DNA of 64,000 nt from Paragonimus skrjabini miyazakii (GCA_014338405.1 JTDE01001352.1:40687-104686); one strand, 5' to 3'. Positions 35,490 through 50,040 are shown, counted from the first letter of the stretch. The notes: a model not told the origin generated them from the letters alone. Made by a program: numbers and translations.

Positions 35490-38400
35490 CTGTACAAACA
35501 ATAAAGACTGTAAGGTTAACATTCGCGTGATTTTTCATTTTGATCACGCAACTGTGAAAAAGGTTCATGTGACCCAGGGATGGGAAATCCCTGAATTAGT
35601 GGGAAACAAACCTGAAAGTTGCTCAACCTCACACCGAGTCAGATAAGACAGAGATGATCTGTCACATGATAGAAAAGGATGGGATTACTCCCAGTGACAA
35701 TTGAATCTCATAGGGCTGAATTAGGATATCAAAACCCAGCGAGTTTAAGTTCGCTCCAGTTGTCACGACAATTCATGATGCTCTCACCTTGCTTAAACTA
35801 ATAAACAATCCAACTAAACGCAGACTTGAGAATGTCGGTGTGCAATTCATAACGAGGAACTATGGTTCTGTTCTACTAAAGTAAAAACAATTTTATTTAC
35901 TGATAACTAGTTTTGCAGATTCGATAATTTATTTGCTCCCAAACATCATGACACCTGAAAATCTGGTGACAAAAGTGTTCTACACTTGAATTAGAATTGT
36001 ATCTAAACGTGTTTGGTTGTTTGTGGCTTGTCGGTCGTCTAAGCCTTCGTAACTCATTCATCACAATGAGGTAACCTTCGTGAAACCCAAATAAAAGATT
36101 CACCTAAACGAACATTCTGGGTTGGGAGTTAAACCGATCATAAGTTTGCAGTTTATGTCAAAAATTACCCTTGTGTAAACAAAACTCACATCTGATAAAA
36201 GTACTTTTGGAAATATTTTCATCTTCAAGTTTAAAATTGCTTTCAACTGGGAATTGTGCTCAGAACCTAAGTTTTAGAAAGTACTATCAACTGGGAGTCA
36301 TCTGCAACTTGAAAAAAATTGCTGTGTTACCTGCCTGTTAGTTGGTAGCTTTCAGTGTTTGAATATTTAAGTTTAAGGTAAGTGGTTTATTGTTAAAAAA
36401 ATTTTTAGCGTTTACAAATAGACAACAGCCTGGTTATTGTGTGCATCAGGTTACCTATGAAGAACCGAAAAAATTGGTTGCAATCATGCTATACTTAGTA
36501 AACTAGTTTGTTGAATGTATGGTAGATACAGAATACCAAAACAATTCTTTGCATCACTTATAAGCATTAGACATGTTAACATGTCTCAAATGATACCAAT
36601 ATATCCATCAGTAAAAACCACCCAACTTTACTGAAACCTAATTTACATGTTCAGTGGTTACTTTTACTTATTGACAAAGCACTATTTTAATGAGGAAACC
36701 ACCTTAGTATCTAATCTGTGAGAAAAAGGAACGTATTTAGAGTGATGTAGTGACATCCGTTATCGTTTCTTGGTTGTATATTTACGGAAAGCTAACCTGT
36801 CTAAGTATAACCCTAAAAGATTATGGACTTCAAACATGTGTAAGACAGAAGTCTGGTTTACTGAACGTAACGTCTAATTAATTCAAATAAATTGCTGTTG
36901 AAGTGTGGTAGACTGTTCTTGTATGTTCGTAGCTAGTTTCCGCAGACACTCCAGTTTCAGAGACAGTTCACATAAAATGAATGGGCAAGAAAGTCAGTCA
37001 TAATGTTTTCTATCAGTCGTTGAATCCATTCCACAACTGACACATGTACTCGTGCATTCATACCTTGCAGAATGTCTGTCCCAGGACTTTCATAATTGAT
37101 CCGTAAAACTAAAATCTATAAGTTCGTATAAGTACGTAGCATACGCCATCAATGATGATAGAACATTTAACCCAGACGGGGCGATCTCACAGACTCACAC
37201 TTTTCAGCCTTCAGATGAGTTCATTCACTGATGCACTCTAGAAAAGAGTAGCAGAAACCAGTTTGTCTAACGGCGGTAGCACTGAATAGTGTACTGTTAT
37301 TTCTATTCTGAAATTTCGTAAGTTCCAAGTTGACCTCAAAAAAGAATCTTATAGAAGCTTCCTAAAAAATTTGTCATATCAATGTAGTTGGGTTTTTATA
37401 GGTGATTTTTGGTTGATTCTCAGTGAACTCTATGCTATAATCCCGTTGGAAAAAACCACTGGCTACTAACATACCCGAACGCAAATAATTAATTATTGAC
37501 AAGTAGAAACAAATTTTCGTTCACAGAAATTAGACATCCCTTGTAACAGGTAGCAGCTTTTCAATTCCCATGGACGTGTCGGCCAACTACATTCCAGAAT
37601 GAGAATTGGACTTGAATTTTAATGTCGTTAGCGTTCGTCAGTAGTGTATATTTCTACCACGGCTGCGACTTAAACTGCAGTCATACTTTCACGATGCAAC
37701 TACTGTGCCATTGAACTTACATCAGGCACGATTTATTCATCATATACAAATGTTCTGACTGGTCGGTATAAATTGCACCAGTGAACAGCATTATTGGCAA
37801 ACTTTAACAAAGGCAATATTCGGGTCTAGTGCTTCCTTTTGAAAAGGCTGATTGAGAAGTCTACGTAAACAAGAAAACTGCAATTACTGGTGAGTCCAGC
37901 TTGATTCGAATCGACCAAAATCAACCAGTCAATGCAAGCGATTAAGATAGCTCGGCTAACTAAAAGTTTTGCCGTAGTCACCGATTGTGAGGTTCATGCA
38001 CTTCTCATAATCATCGCGTATCACATTTTTAGGAAACACCATGCATACCGGCACATGAAAGCACGCGGCAAGATTACATGTGCACATACAACACCACAGG
38101 TCTTGTATGTACAGCGTCACGGTTCACATTAGTGATTCAATAAACTCGTGATAAGTTTATGGAAACCCTTATCACGCCTCTTATAAATGAACTTTTGGAA
38201 TCACGCTAATTTCACGTTTTATTGTTCAAAAAAGTACGGCGGTCAAGGATTCCGACGCTGTCCACTAACTAGACTTTTGTGAAAATTATTGATCTGAGCC
38301 GCCGAAAATCACTGTTCCGTTTAAACTGAGCCAGATTGAGCAACTGAAGTGTGTGAACATGACATGTGGCACTAATTCTCTACAAATTATATACTAAGAC

Positions 38401-39084
38401 TTATTGCACATATTTCTTCATGATTACAAATGGTACGAGGAAGTTACGAAACGTTTTGAAGCAGTTACAGAAGGAAAGTTTTAAGTTTTTGGAGAATCAA
38501 AATAGTCTCACCTCAAGCTCAATGAGCTTGTTACACTTGGCTAGAAAAGAGTCAACGAAACTCGAAAGTACTGTTCACCACAGAAGAATACAAAAACTAC
38601 ATCGAACAAGGTTGGAAATGGGACTACCATCTAAAATCACCGTGACCATTCGACCATGCTGTGAGATTTCGCACTCGGTTTAGGACCTGGCAACTTCATA
38701 TACAGGCGGTCATTTGCATCTAGCTTTCTTCAAATAGCACTAGATTTGTAACCGGTTCATCTACCTGAGGAATCATTGTGGTCAGAAATTAAGCGATAAC
38801 AGATCAAATTCGCTGCTGAGTGCTTACGAGTTGCGCGAAAGTAGATAGTGCTTTATCGGATCACCCAATTGACTGAGGTACTCAATTAGGATTAAACTGA
38901 CTCAAACAGCTGAGGATATGCGCTGTTATGAGCCACAACGGATAAACTTGAAATGAAATGTCACACTTCGGATTCCATCAACCTAACATGACTTAGCTAC
39001 AACGTCGACCAGGTATTTAGGAAGGAGGAGCATCTTTTCAAGTGAATAGCCTAGTCTGACGATAGTGATTGTTGATTCTGGCCA

Positions 39085-39620
39085 GAATCAATGGAAGTTG
39101 TGTTCGGATCACTCCAACTGAAACTGATAGTTGGATGGCAAGATGGCAGCTGGAGGATAGAACCACGGAACCGCCACACCCTGCGCATCGAAGCTACCGC
39201 CCGACTAACCGCCTACTACCAGCTGTGTACACAATGCCAATCTCAACTAATCCCCATACCTATACCCCATTGGTCAAACTATCGTACTGTAGGTCCTATA
39301 CATATATCCCCCTGTATTGATTACATTAATTACTGGCCGAACGTTTCTTGTATTATTACACGTGACGAACTCTGCATCGACACTGCGAACTTCCCCTTGA
39401 ACTCGCTCTTTGTTTGTTTTGCACCGCCGCATTGAACTGTTTACGCCACCGTGTTATTGGTTGATATTTGCTGACGGCTAAATCCCGTGCACAGAGTTCA
39501 CTTGGCTGTAAGCTGTATAATTTGCTAACTGTTGCTTATTTATGTACAGAACCAGTTTTATCTAAGTAAACCTTCAATATTCCGTCTTGTTCTGCTCTGA
39601 ATCAAGAGATTTACAACCGC
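39085..39620 (+). mobile_element. Possible solo LTR or other transposon part
   Basis: A compact stretch, richer in C and T than its surroundings, runs from tgtgttcggatcactcc to a promoter- and tail-like end (tatttatgtacagaacc, aagtaaacct, cttgttctgctctgaatca). The general look is of an LTR with U3, R and U5 parts. No target-site duplication or second copy was found, and no encoded domain is seen in 39069-39435. This is weak, pattern-based support. Confidence 0.2.
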
Positions 39621-42600
39621 CCCGATAGACTGCGTATAGCCGTGAATCCTGACAGATTCTACAGTGACAGTAAACGTATCTCGAGGTGTAGCAGCCCACA
39701 CTTCGTTGAAGCCGCAAATCTTTAAACTATAAACATACATATATATGTACATATTAGTGCATGTGTGGACACATAAACATCAAACTTACTGAAAAGCAGC
39801 AACAAAAAACATGACAACAAAGTGCAAAAGAACATTAAATGTGACAACATGGACATTAGCGATGTTTATTCCGTTCCATTTTCGTTTCTCAATGTGCCTA
39901 GTTACAAATGAGTGGCAACCCTTAATATGATACGGGTATCACGTAACAGAACTGTCTTGACAACCGGACAATTTTTGCACATTTACAACTAGACTGTTCC
40001 TTCCGGCTCAAATCTGGAGGTGCAAAGCCCCACAAACTCGTGATACATCAAGACGTTCGATAACTGCCAGTAAGTTTCCAGCAAAATCAACCTCATATGT
40101 TTGTTAAATTCAGAGATTGCTGTTATTTAGAAACGTAGTTATCGCATTACAAAAGTGTTTCTAGTGTGAATAAACAACCACTATTTGTCAACAGTAGTGT
40201 GTATGAAGATGATGCTTATCCGAATTTACCAGCCAACGTTATGCGCACAAAAAATCGTCGAGGCAACCTATCGAGTTGTTATGGTCATGATTACTTACTA
40301 CGTGATCTGTTTGTAGGCGTATCTATTCCATGTTCGTCCTTGTTTGTATGATGTATGTAACTGGTAAGTTTTACGTTTGCAATCCACGAGAATAAATCAA
40401 ATGAAAACTTCTCGCAATACGTTTTCTTTTTGCCCTGATGAAGTGGTTAGAGGAAACTCAATGTTTTCAGTGTGTAAATTCGAAAGAACTGTATAGGCTA
40501 CCTTTAGAAACGCTTAGATAGTATGCGGTCGTCTATGTTCCATCTTTCACAGTGCATCACCCAGCGTACACTTATCGAGAACTGTTAGCATGATGCCAAT
40601 ATCGAAAGAGATCTTATCTAATTTTCAACTGACTTCACACAAAAACCATGGTGTCGAGAATTTTTAACACTGATTTTTGTATGTGTGAGATCTTAGATCT
40701 GGATTCGCCTTAATTTACCTGCTGTTCTTCAGAATGGCTCTGTGTTGTAGGTTCATATTTATTGTTCTGAAGCTTCTCAGATTACTTTAATGTGTTCATT
40801 TGTACAAATAACTGGGAATTACTCACCCCATTCAACGGGCACGGCATTAATTAAGTGTCCCACTCAATTTGATATTATGTAAGATGTAATTCTGTCCTCT
40901 TTCTAACCTCTGTGAATGGTACACCCATTAGAAAGAAATGTCTGCGCCAATGAAGGTAAATGATATGGCATTTATTTATTTTTGTTTTTTTCATTTTATG
41001 TTTTTTCTTTATGGCATTTATTTTTATCCCTCATTTTTGCTAATAGACAAATCTGACCAAAGTGATCAACTGGTCCAAAACGCAACCTATACATCTAGAC
41101 CTTGAAACTAATTTGACTTACAAACTATTCAGTAAAAGAGACGTGAACACCTATCAAAGTGACATCATCATTGTCACATTATAGTGATTAGTCTCACCGC
41201 AGAAACCCTTCAAATTTGTTCATTCCGGTAGTAATCACCTAGACTTAAATGCGATATAGTAAGTCTCATGATGGACTACTGTTAACTTTGAGGACTTTCT
41301 ACTTTTCATAAATTTAAATTGTCGGGCATTCTTTCACTCATTCTAATCCACTGATAACTAGAAACGAAGTATGTTGTCACTATCAGTTTCTAAGTTATTT
41401 ACATGTTACAAACAAACAATTTAACGTGGTCTTTTCACATGAGGTTTAACGTATTTCACAAAATTCATTTTTTATATTTTGATTATCAGGTCTTTTACAA
41501 CGTCCTAGGTAATTTCGTTTCGTATCGTGGTTCAAGATTGCAAGCTCCCCTCTTGCCCAATAAGGCATTTATGCGTTTGTGGTGGTGACTCCAGTGTATA
41601 TCCCTAGTTTACTCTCACCACTTTCAAGTCTTCAGATATTTATAGAAATCCGTTCCATTTCCACCATCTTCCTATCCTTATCTCTTCTACATCTATATAC
41701 AAAAGTTCATATAGGTTTGGTAACAAACTGTACTTTCTCCACGGTCTCTCTTCGAATATTTACATAACAATTCATTCCGACTTCCCTACGTGCCATTTGC
41801 GTATGAAACCGAATTAGTTGTTTTCCGCTGAAGGTGTGACGAAAACTACTCATAACCGAAAATCTGAACTTCAAGTTAACTAATCCAGCTAACTTAATTT
41901 GATGAGACCGCCGTACTATTCAACGAATTAAAACATAAGAACCTTGCAAGTGACAAACGAAAAGAGACAGATTTGCGTGATACTTACAAAACTCCACATG
42001 TGTGAGAAAATCGCGTGATTCCAATGCCAAACAAATGCGTTCCACAGTGGGTTCTATTTTATTCTGAAAGAACAATTACATGGGTGGGAGATCAAATGGA
42101 AGGAATTCATATATAATCTAGAAAGAATCTGCTTCCATTATGATAAACTTATTTATGATGGCAATAAAGAAACTGGTTTATTCATATCACCAACAGAAAC
42201 GTTAGCAAGTGAAGCACACCGGTCGACGGTTGGAAATTACAAGAAGTACGCTATCCTTTATTCACAAACATCATGTCATTTGATCATATCAGGATATTCG
42301 TGATTTTATGCACATATTCAAAGGGAAAGCAACGGCGCTATCATCGGCCACCTAATACGAGTATAATCGTCTCAACCACCTTTCTCTCAACCATCGATGG
42401 AAATCTGGTTACCTATCTAGCTAGGGTGAGATCAAAATACAACGCAATAATGTGTTTTAGGTTATCCTGCAGCTAAGTGAATTGAAAATTGTGTTATTGA
42501 ACACATGTTTACTTTGGCTGATTATACGAAATTAACCAACAAATAATAAACAATGCGCAGGATATTTAGGGTGATTTAAATAAAAACAATTACTCCGTGT

Positions 42601-42837
42601 ACCACTGAATTTTATCTTCCACTTTGTACGTTAAATATCACTAGCAGCGTGTCCCAACAATCAAGATTGAGTTCGAACGTCCTGAAAGACAGTTCAGCCT
42701 AACCATACAAAAATTCCTCTTCCTGGCTCAGCTGTGTTATCCTTGCCTCCATAAGGTGGTCAATTATGGGTATGCATCAACGAAACGAGGTTACCTAATG
42801 CTTTGACCAACAGAATGTGTCGTTTATTCTGTGAGTA

Positions 42838-43320
42838 TTCATGGTTGTGTGTAGGCTGAGGTGCTGCCAGGACGCCCAGACCTAGACAAGAGAACGATCA
42901 ACGTTCTCAACTGAAGCCTTTGGCTCAAAAGCCTGTACCGCAAGGCAACGGGTGAGTGGCAGTGTACCAGAACTGGTACTTTTTCCGGAAAATAATGTCA
43001 ACCTTCTTCTAATCCCCAACCTAGAGGACCTGGAGACTGTGGTTTGTCAGACCTCTACCTGGCATGAGTGACTCCGTCGGTGTGGTGTCCACACCGCCCA
43101 CTTTAGCCCAACAGGTCATTAAGATGCGCAAGCCGTCACACCACGTCAAGGTCAAGGTGGTCTTGAACATCAAGGTACTTGGATAAGTATGCATTGGCAA
43201 AACCGTATTAACACCCACGCAACTCTGATGGCCATAATACGCACGCTTAATGGGTAAAGGGTGACTACCAAACCAGCTGATGTATGGATCACCTGTTGGT
43301 TTTCACAAGCTGCGCCAACC
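42838..43320 (+). repeat. Repeat-like block related to 8440-8560
   Basis: Shares the order tcatggttgtg, ccagg, gcctttgg.tc.aaag with 8440-8545, then continues as GC-richer sequence. It contains a perfect 8-base hairpin (CGGTGTGG, loop TGT, CCACACCG) at 43078-43096. The minus-strand frame at 43021-43218 has no known motif. It could be the 5' region of a retroelement. Confidence 0.35.
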
Positions 43321-46300
43321 GAACGTTAGTTGGTGAAACGAAGTAGCTCATAAACGGACTTCATAAAAAGCACAATTCGACGTCTGTTTACACATCCCTT
43401 TGTTGAAGCTGTTGGTAGCGTTAAATTGAAGGCATGACGCCGTGACAAGTATGGTCGTCACATACCGATCAATTATTAACACACTCGCAGTGAACCGTCA
43501 GTAGAAATAAAAACGGAACAAGCTGAATGTAGGTAAGTCAGCTCGAGTGTATCTTTCTAACCTGTTAAACATTTTTTCACAGTTGAGGTATCTAATCTCA
43601 ACTGGCTTTCAACCTTCCTTATCAGTTAATCTTATGCTTTAATTTATTTTGAAGTTTTTCTTTGGTTCCGTCACAAAACTCGTAGCCCATCTAATTTTCT
43701 TGTTATAGCTTAACTGCACTAACATTTGTTCTTACATCTGGAATTATTTTCATAGGTGTTCAGCCTGATACAGTCGATAACTGAAATATAGCTACAATTT
43801 TTTGTTTTCTGTTATGCCATCTAAGTTCCTCAAGTTCAGTTTCTTTTCATACTGGATCTTATTTTAGTGAGTCACCTTTCACTCCCTACAGATAGGATTT
43901 TAACTTCAGCTTTTCCTTCCAGTAACTAGTCTGACTTCGCATTGGAACAAATACTCTTATTCGTGAGTTTCCTGGACTTATTCTCATGAATGTACAACCA
44001 AGTTAGTTGTAAATCGAACAAGTTGTGCAGCGCAAGCCACTAGACATTACACATACTAGCGCATTAGTAAACAGTATTTACTCCCTGTGTCAGACAAATG
44101 TGTATAAAAAAATTATGACAATCAGATATGTAATTAGGTCAGTATGTGCATAACAGCTTAATGCTCAAGTTATTCCGAGTTAAGGTGAAATACAAAATAC
44201 ATACTTTCCTCATCCGATCTAATGCTTGCCACCAAAATGCTGGTTGATTTACGAATCAGAAGCTCATTCATCTATGGTGCTTTCACACGATTCTGTTCAC
44301 AAAGTTAAACTAGGTTTCTATTCTGTCTTGTTGAATTGGAATGTTCTGATATAACCGAGTGTCTAGTGAGCTTGATATCTTTTGTGAAATGTCAAACAAG
44401 TGGGAAAATGTCAGATTCCAATTCTTTAAATGTTTAAAACATCAGGTAGGTTTAACGCGTGAACATCCTTAGCGCACTGATGCAAACGTATTAATCAACT
44501 GTGCTTCAGTCATGGATAATTAGTTCCATGGTCTTACTAACATCTTTGTAAAGAGAGGCGATTTAGGAAAAGGTTTGGCGAACATAAGGAATATAATGCT
44601 CAGGCAACATATTGCTAGTTTCAACATCCTTCTGACGGTTCTTACAATCGAGTTTATGCAACTCGTTCTTATCTGCTGTTCTTGAAACCGCAACAATGGT
44701 ACAGAAAGAGATTCTCAGAAGGAATGTGCATCGACCTTAGTCTATAGGTTCGCACGTACGCGCAATGATCTTTTTTGAACGACAGCCCACTCAACTACTC
44801 CGGGCGCAGAGCCTTGCCATTACAGCCGTTTCAGAGAGATTAGCTCCATCAAGGGAACACTCTATCTCGAATGCACTGACGGCCGGTATAAAAACTGCCC
44901 AAAATTTTTAATTTATTTCAATAATAACTCCAGGCAATAATTAGTATTTAGCTTGCACATTGCTAATGCGGTCCCAATATGTTTTTGCATACTGATGTTG
45001 TCAGTCCGAAAACTTTATAAATGATTTTTCGAATTGGTCTAAAAACAGCACCATGGGTGGTATAAAACGAGCACGTGGCATATACTTATATGTTACATTG
45101 GTTAGCCGGTCTAAACCAGGAAGATGAGATTTACACAACGAATCAAGTCCGTAAATAAATGGAAAGACTATCCTAATAGCGTTGATAACATAAAAGATAC
45201 CGAAGTCGAATTAGAGCGTACTGATTGCCCTGACGAGCTAAAAAGACAGTTCATTAAGTACGGATATTTAGAGTACTATGCACGAAGTAGAAGTAAGCTG
45301 AAAATCACACAAAACTGTGAAAAAAGCAAACTAACGGCTCACGCTTACGGCAGTTTTCTGTTACTTTATATTGGAGATCTGTAGGCAGTCTCATTATCAG
45401 AAGAACATCTTGTCTTGGTCTGGTGGATATTCTCTTCAAGTTAAGATCATCATATGTACACATACTCATTTATGTATTTTTGTTTTGATGTTGTGGATTA
45501 GGATGACGTAGATGTTGTTCATGTACACAGATATATGTGAGTATATCATTCTTACGAATTTTTACTTAGGGATTTTCCAGGGAATGTTTCTAAACTCTCT
45601 GTAAATTGTCGCATGCTGAGAATTAGTCGACCTCTCAAAGGTAATATCATTCCTATCCGCACTGCATTCGTGTCATCACAAACCTGCAAATAATATGGAC
45701 AATCATCATCCCGACTGATAGGATTCCTAAGAAATTTTCTAAAAAGAAGTTGATAGTGCCCATTTATAAAAAAATCTGCTTACAAGGGTTTCACAAGAAA
45801 ATAAAAGCCAGCAGATTTTTTCAGATTCAGAGGGTCAGCAGTAGTAAAAGTGTGAGTGAGAAAAGTCATAAAAAGACGAGAAGCCCAACTATATCCTGTC
45901 ACCCCTACTACAGCATACAGCAAACAACAACCGATGGACAGCACCAGTGAGAAGCCGCATGTATCTTCTTTCCAGTAAAATTTGTTTGATGATTGTGCTG
46001 CCTAAAAATCAGCCTGGTATCCTGAATGTGTGTAGATTTTGTGCTTGAGTTCGATTGCTAACGACGTCGCTACAATACAGTCTGGTAGGTCGCTCCAGGT
46101 AGGAAGTACTCGGATGTCAAGAGTATTCTCTGTGAATCAGATAGTCAACTTAGCGCTGTACCTTTAATGAGGTTCCCGGGAAATGGTTGTTTCAAGTAGT
46201 TAAAAGCATAGATTTTGACAGCAAAGAGGTTAATGAAGTATTGCATAAATCAAGATGAAGTTCCCTCCACGTGACGATAGTGTACCAAGAATTGTCCCGG

Positions 46301-47094
46301 TTCAGGCAACCTATCTGAATATGGTATTGAGCGAGATGTCGTAACTTGCTGTATGTCTGTTCGTTGTAGTACCTCACGGACAATGTACTTCACGAGATAA
46401 GGACAGCAAGCCTATTCACGAACCTACTTAAGCGGAATTATCCAAGTAAGCTGTTGAATAAAACGATCGTCCAGTTTGCTTTCATTAGCCCTTGATGCAC
46501 AGTTAACAGACAAGCTAAAGTTATTGTAAACCGTCTTTCTTAGATCTCATTTAAGGTCGGCCGCCGGGCGTATCTACGGGTTGCGGAATGAAGACTAGCC
46601 GCCTACATGAACGTTAACTACGGACTACTTAGAATTTTAACAGACTTAGCTGTAGCAGCGCTTGTAGATTTACGGTTGGTAGTCCGGGTTTTCAGAAAGC
46701 TTCTGGGATTACTACAACCTCCCGCATGTCACCCTGTTAAAATGATTTCTGAAACCATAATTGGGGCGCCTGATCAGCCGGACAGAATGCCGACCATAAC
46801 TGACGAAGAACACCTTAGTCGCCGCTTGCCATTAAATTGTTCCGGAGACAACGTACGAATCAGCGTAATGACCGCCGGTTCCAACCGGTATGAAAAGTGT
46901 GCCGGACATCGCGAAAATCTGGACTTCATTTGAAGAGCAGATGACACAATTGGTCCCCAGGCTTCGGGTTACAAGAGGCAGATGTTACAACGAACCTATT
47001 AAGTCTTGGAAATCTGCAACAACAAATTCGCCTTCTCTGTTAAGCTTTCATCATATTACGCAAACTAATATGTCTTGGATGGACGGCCTCTACC

Positions 47095-47194
47095 NNNNNN
47101 NNNNNNNNNNNNNNNNNNNNNNNNNNNNNNNNNNNNNNNNNNNNNNNNNNNNNNNNNNNNNNNNNNNNNNNNNNNNNNNNNNNNNNNNNNNNNN
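47095..47194. other. Assembly gap (100 N)
   Basis: Exactly 100 N, a placeholder of unknown true size. Flanks are non-repetitive and GC-richer than average. The two plus-strand frames that run through the gap are artefacts of the N run. Confidence 0.98.
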
Positions 47195-47727
47195 GAAGGG
47201 TATACGAACCAGCGGGCCTTTAATGGTTTGCGAATTCCGTGCATCTTTTCGCTACATTCTAAATTAGCTTTTTAAGCCAGAGGCGCCGGGAGGCCCAAGT
47301 CAACCACCTTTTTAATATGGGTAATCCAGCGGAATGCTGACTACACTATAATTATTAACTTTGAAGATTGCACAATCTATTTTCAAAAACGCACAAGCGA
47401 CTTACCTTGTTTCCATCTCGTGACAGAAGTCACAGCCAACGAGACGATGCGTACACCACCAAGATGAAATACTTGCCTGTTGATATAACCTTTGCTAGCT
47501 CTCCTGAAACACTCAGTGTTCCAACGAGTATGCAGACAGAACAGACAGTTCTTACGTGAACGCTACGATCCTCGTAACTGATATTAGCAGCCTTGCCAAA
47601 ACACAGCTGAAGGATTCTAACGCAGTAATATACCCTCAATCTCCGTCAGCTGATTAGCGGGGCGAGTACAACCTGATCATACCAAGGGACTCTGTGGCTT
47701 CACTTACTGCTCAAGCCGGTGAGTTAA

Positions 47728-48100
47728 TTGGAAAGAGAATCAATCACAAAAATTTGGACTTCGATTGGACTCGAACCAGTGACAGAAACACCATGTCCAA
47801 ACGCGGCAGGTGTCATACCAAAGCCACATCGGAAGCTCAGAAGTTTCACATTTGGGCCTAATTGCCCACCCACTCCACTGCGCCATGGAATCCACCAAAT
47901 GGTCCAGCATACTGTCTGCCCAAACAGGATTTCTAAATCAGTTCATGCTGGGATTTACCAACGTTACTGCTGGGCACCGAAACCGTATTACTGATAAGTA
48001 GTTTGGCATTCTGACTGTTCGAATCTAGGCGAAGTCCGCATTTTTTTTGCGACTGATCTCTTGTAAATTATGAAGTCTGCCAAACTACTTATAAGTACCG
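47728..48100. repeat. SINE-like or repeat-derived block ending in an inverted repeat
   Basis: On the minus strand 47777-47767 reads GGTTCGAGTCC, a perfect RNA polymerase III B box (GGTTCGANTCC). A less perfect A-box-like stretch (TGGTATGACACC) lies about 50 bases upstream on that strand, at the spacing found in tRNA-derived SINEs. The same block can be read on the plus strand as TSIGLEPVTETPCPNAAG, a kind of translation often produced by repeats. Inverted arms of 20 bases at 47989-48008 and 48078-48097 (tactgataagtagtttggca and its near-complement, 19 of 20) close the right end. No acceptor-stem cloverleaf was identified. Confidence 0.4.
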
Positions 48101-48219
48101 AAACTGACCTCAGTGCATACCCAGAAAAAGCCGTTTTTGCGCTGTCATAGCTAAAGGTACCGTTAGGATGTCAAGAAAAGCGCTTCCCAAACGCTGTCTG
48201 CTTGTCACTGTGGCAAATG

Positions 48220-48231
48220 CCCCCCCCCCCC
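48220..48231 (+). repeat. Poly-C run (12)
   Basis: Twelve C residues. Another run of ten C is at 22309-22318. Confidence 0.9.
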
Positions 48232-48519
48232 AGATTGTAGTCCAGGTGCAGCCTACTAACATTTTTGTCACCAACTTTCAGCACATCACGTGATACTCGG
48301 ATATTATAGCATAGACTGGAGACTTGAAAGCCCAAGTTGACAAGTTAGGCACTGAGGAATGTGAATTAGGTGGCCAGCACTCTCACGGTGAAAGTTCCTT
48401 TAAGCCGTGTTGAAAATAATTTAGTTTCGACGTGACCCAATTTTTGGCGAATTAGGTGTTAGTGCATCAACTGGTGATCTTCATCGTCAGATTGACCAAA
48501 TATTGTCAAGTTCAAGTCT

Positions 48520-49095
48520 GTGAATTTTCAACATTGTTCAAGTCTGTTGTTTGTCTCAGTAAGAAGTAACCTTGTCGTCAGACACAAATCTATGTGGATG
48601 AACCAGCATAACAACAAGCGATCGACGGCTACTACAACGCCCCTACCCGAAGCCAAGGATCTCAGCAACTCAGAAAAATGGGAGTTCTTAGGGCATACAC
48701 TTGGAATGCATAACTGTGGCACTATCGAGTACTACAATACTGTTCGTTCGTTTGTCAACCACTTGGTTTCTCTGCGGTTAGTTGAACTTCTCGATGCTCG
48801 CCACAATAGTTCATCTACTAGTGAGCAAAATCTAAATCTCTTTGACCTCAGAAAACTCATAGATTAGCTCAATGTCCGGTGGACACAGGCAACTGTCGAA
48901 ATAGGGCAATCAATTACTATCTGGAACTCCGGAAAGCCATTCTGTTTCACCCTGAAGATAGGCACCGGAATGTCAGGTGTGAACAACGTAATATGCAATG
49001 CCAGTGGGGAATTGTCTATAACTTTTCACAGCGCTTAGGACGCTGGGTTGAACACTTCTAACAACGGTTCAACTGGTCATCCATGTCATTAACCG
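48520..49095 (+). mobile_element. RTE fragment (connector between endonuclease and RT) with an adjoining open frame
   Basis: At 48948-49061 the frame ends GIVYNFSQRLGRWVEHF, and after one stop continues QRFNWSSM. This is the RTE connector 'G-x-P-I-Y-N-x-x-x-R-L-x-R-W-A-E-H-F-x-x-Q-F-N-W-P'. The preceding 115-codon frame (48520-48867) ends VNHLVSLRLVELLDARHNSS and is placed where the end of the endonuclease would lie, but it shows no clear endonuclease motif and may be unrelated. Plus orientation. Confidence 0.6.
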
Positions 49096-50040
49096 AGCCT
49101 CCGCCACCTGTTGTGTTTGTTGTTCTGTAAAAATACTTCTGCCTTCGGAGGAAAGAATCTCACTTGAGATCAAGTTCTTCAAATGTCACGATGTATCCGG
49201 GTCAACCAAAGGTTCTTTTCATAGATGGGGTTCAACCTCCGCCAAAGAGTTGACGGCCCAGTCTCGGAAACCCCAGGCCATTGAAGCCTTTCCGATTGGC
49301 CGGGTTTGGTTGACATCATTTTAAAAAGGGTTCAAGCACTTCACATGCAAATCGCCGACAGATTAATTTGAAGCTTATTTTGTCAAAGGTACTACTGTAA
49401 TCTGTAGACTAAGCCTAACATGTTAGCGGCATATCGACAGAAAACAAGCTGTGTTTCGTCCTGACCCTGATCATACTAAGCACACTGTCACACTCTGCCG
49501 CCAGATGTACCGGAAAAAAACGACATTAAGAGGGCACATTATTCAGTTGACACTACTATGCCCTTGTGCTGTTCATGGTGGAACGGTGTACCTAAGAGGT
49601 GAAAGCGGTTTAGTGTCGCAGCGCTGATCTTGGTAGAGTTTATGGCAGTTTATCGCCGACTGTCAGCATCTTAAGTGATTGTGACTGGGTCACTCGAATT
49701 CCGCTTTCCTATTTTGCGGTAGATGGGATCTTTAATGAATTATGATAGATCGTAAATAAGGTGGCATGGAGACGCTTTCAGATACTAGACTGCATGATGA
49801 AAAGTGTGCATATTATACTATCTCTATTTGTGTGAGTTAAAGGAGGGCCCAGAACTTATCATACAGATCAGGGGCTTCTGTTCGTTAGCGTGACAAAGCA
49901 TTGGACCTTCTAAGAGATAGGTGTCGGTGCAAGATTGTCAGGATTCTGAGCATGTTTTCACCTCTAACGGTGAATATTTATAGGCGAGCGAGAAGCTCTT
50001 GTACTTCATGGATTACATGAGCGGACAGCCTGATTAGATC

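Larger units (their letters stand above)
35490..47094. other. Region without a convincing gene
   Basis: AT-rich sequence. Open frames on both strands are short, and none has a recognised motif with matching splice sites. Islands of different composition are 39085-39620, where GC- and pyrimidine-rich sequence and an overlapping pair of plus-strand frames suggest a transposon part, and 42838-43320 (repeat, listed separately). Frames at 45124-45384 and 46607-46933 (plus) are protein-like in composition but unidentified. 40970-41040 is T-rich. Confidence 0.5.

Noticed and set aside
46890..47275. Plus-strand frames spanning the gap
   Set aside because: Open only because of the 100 N.
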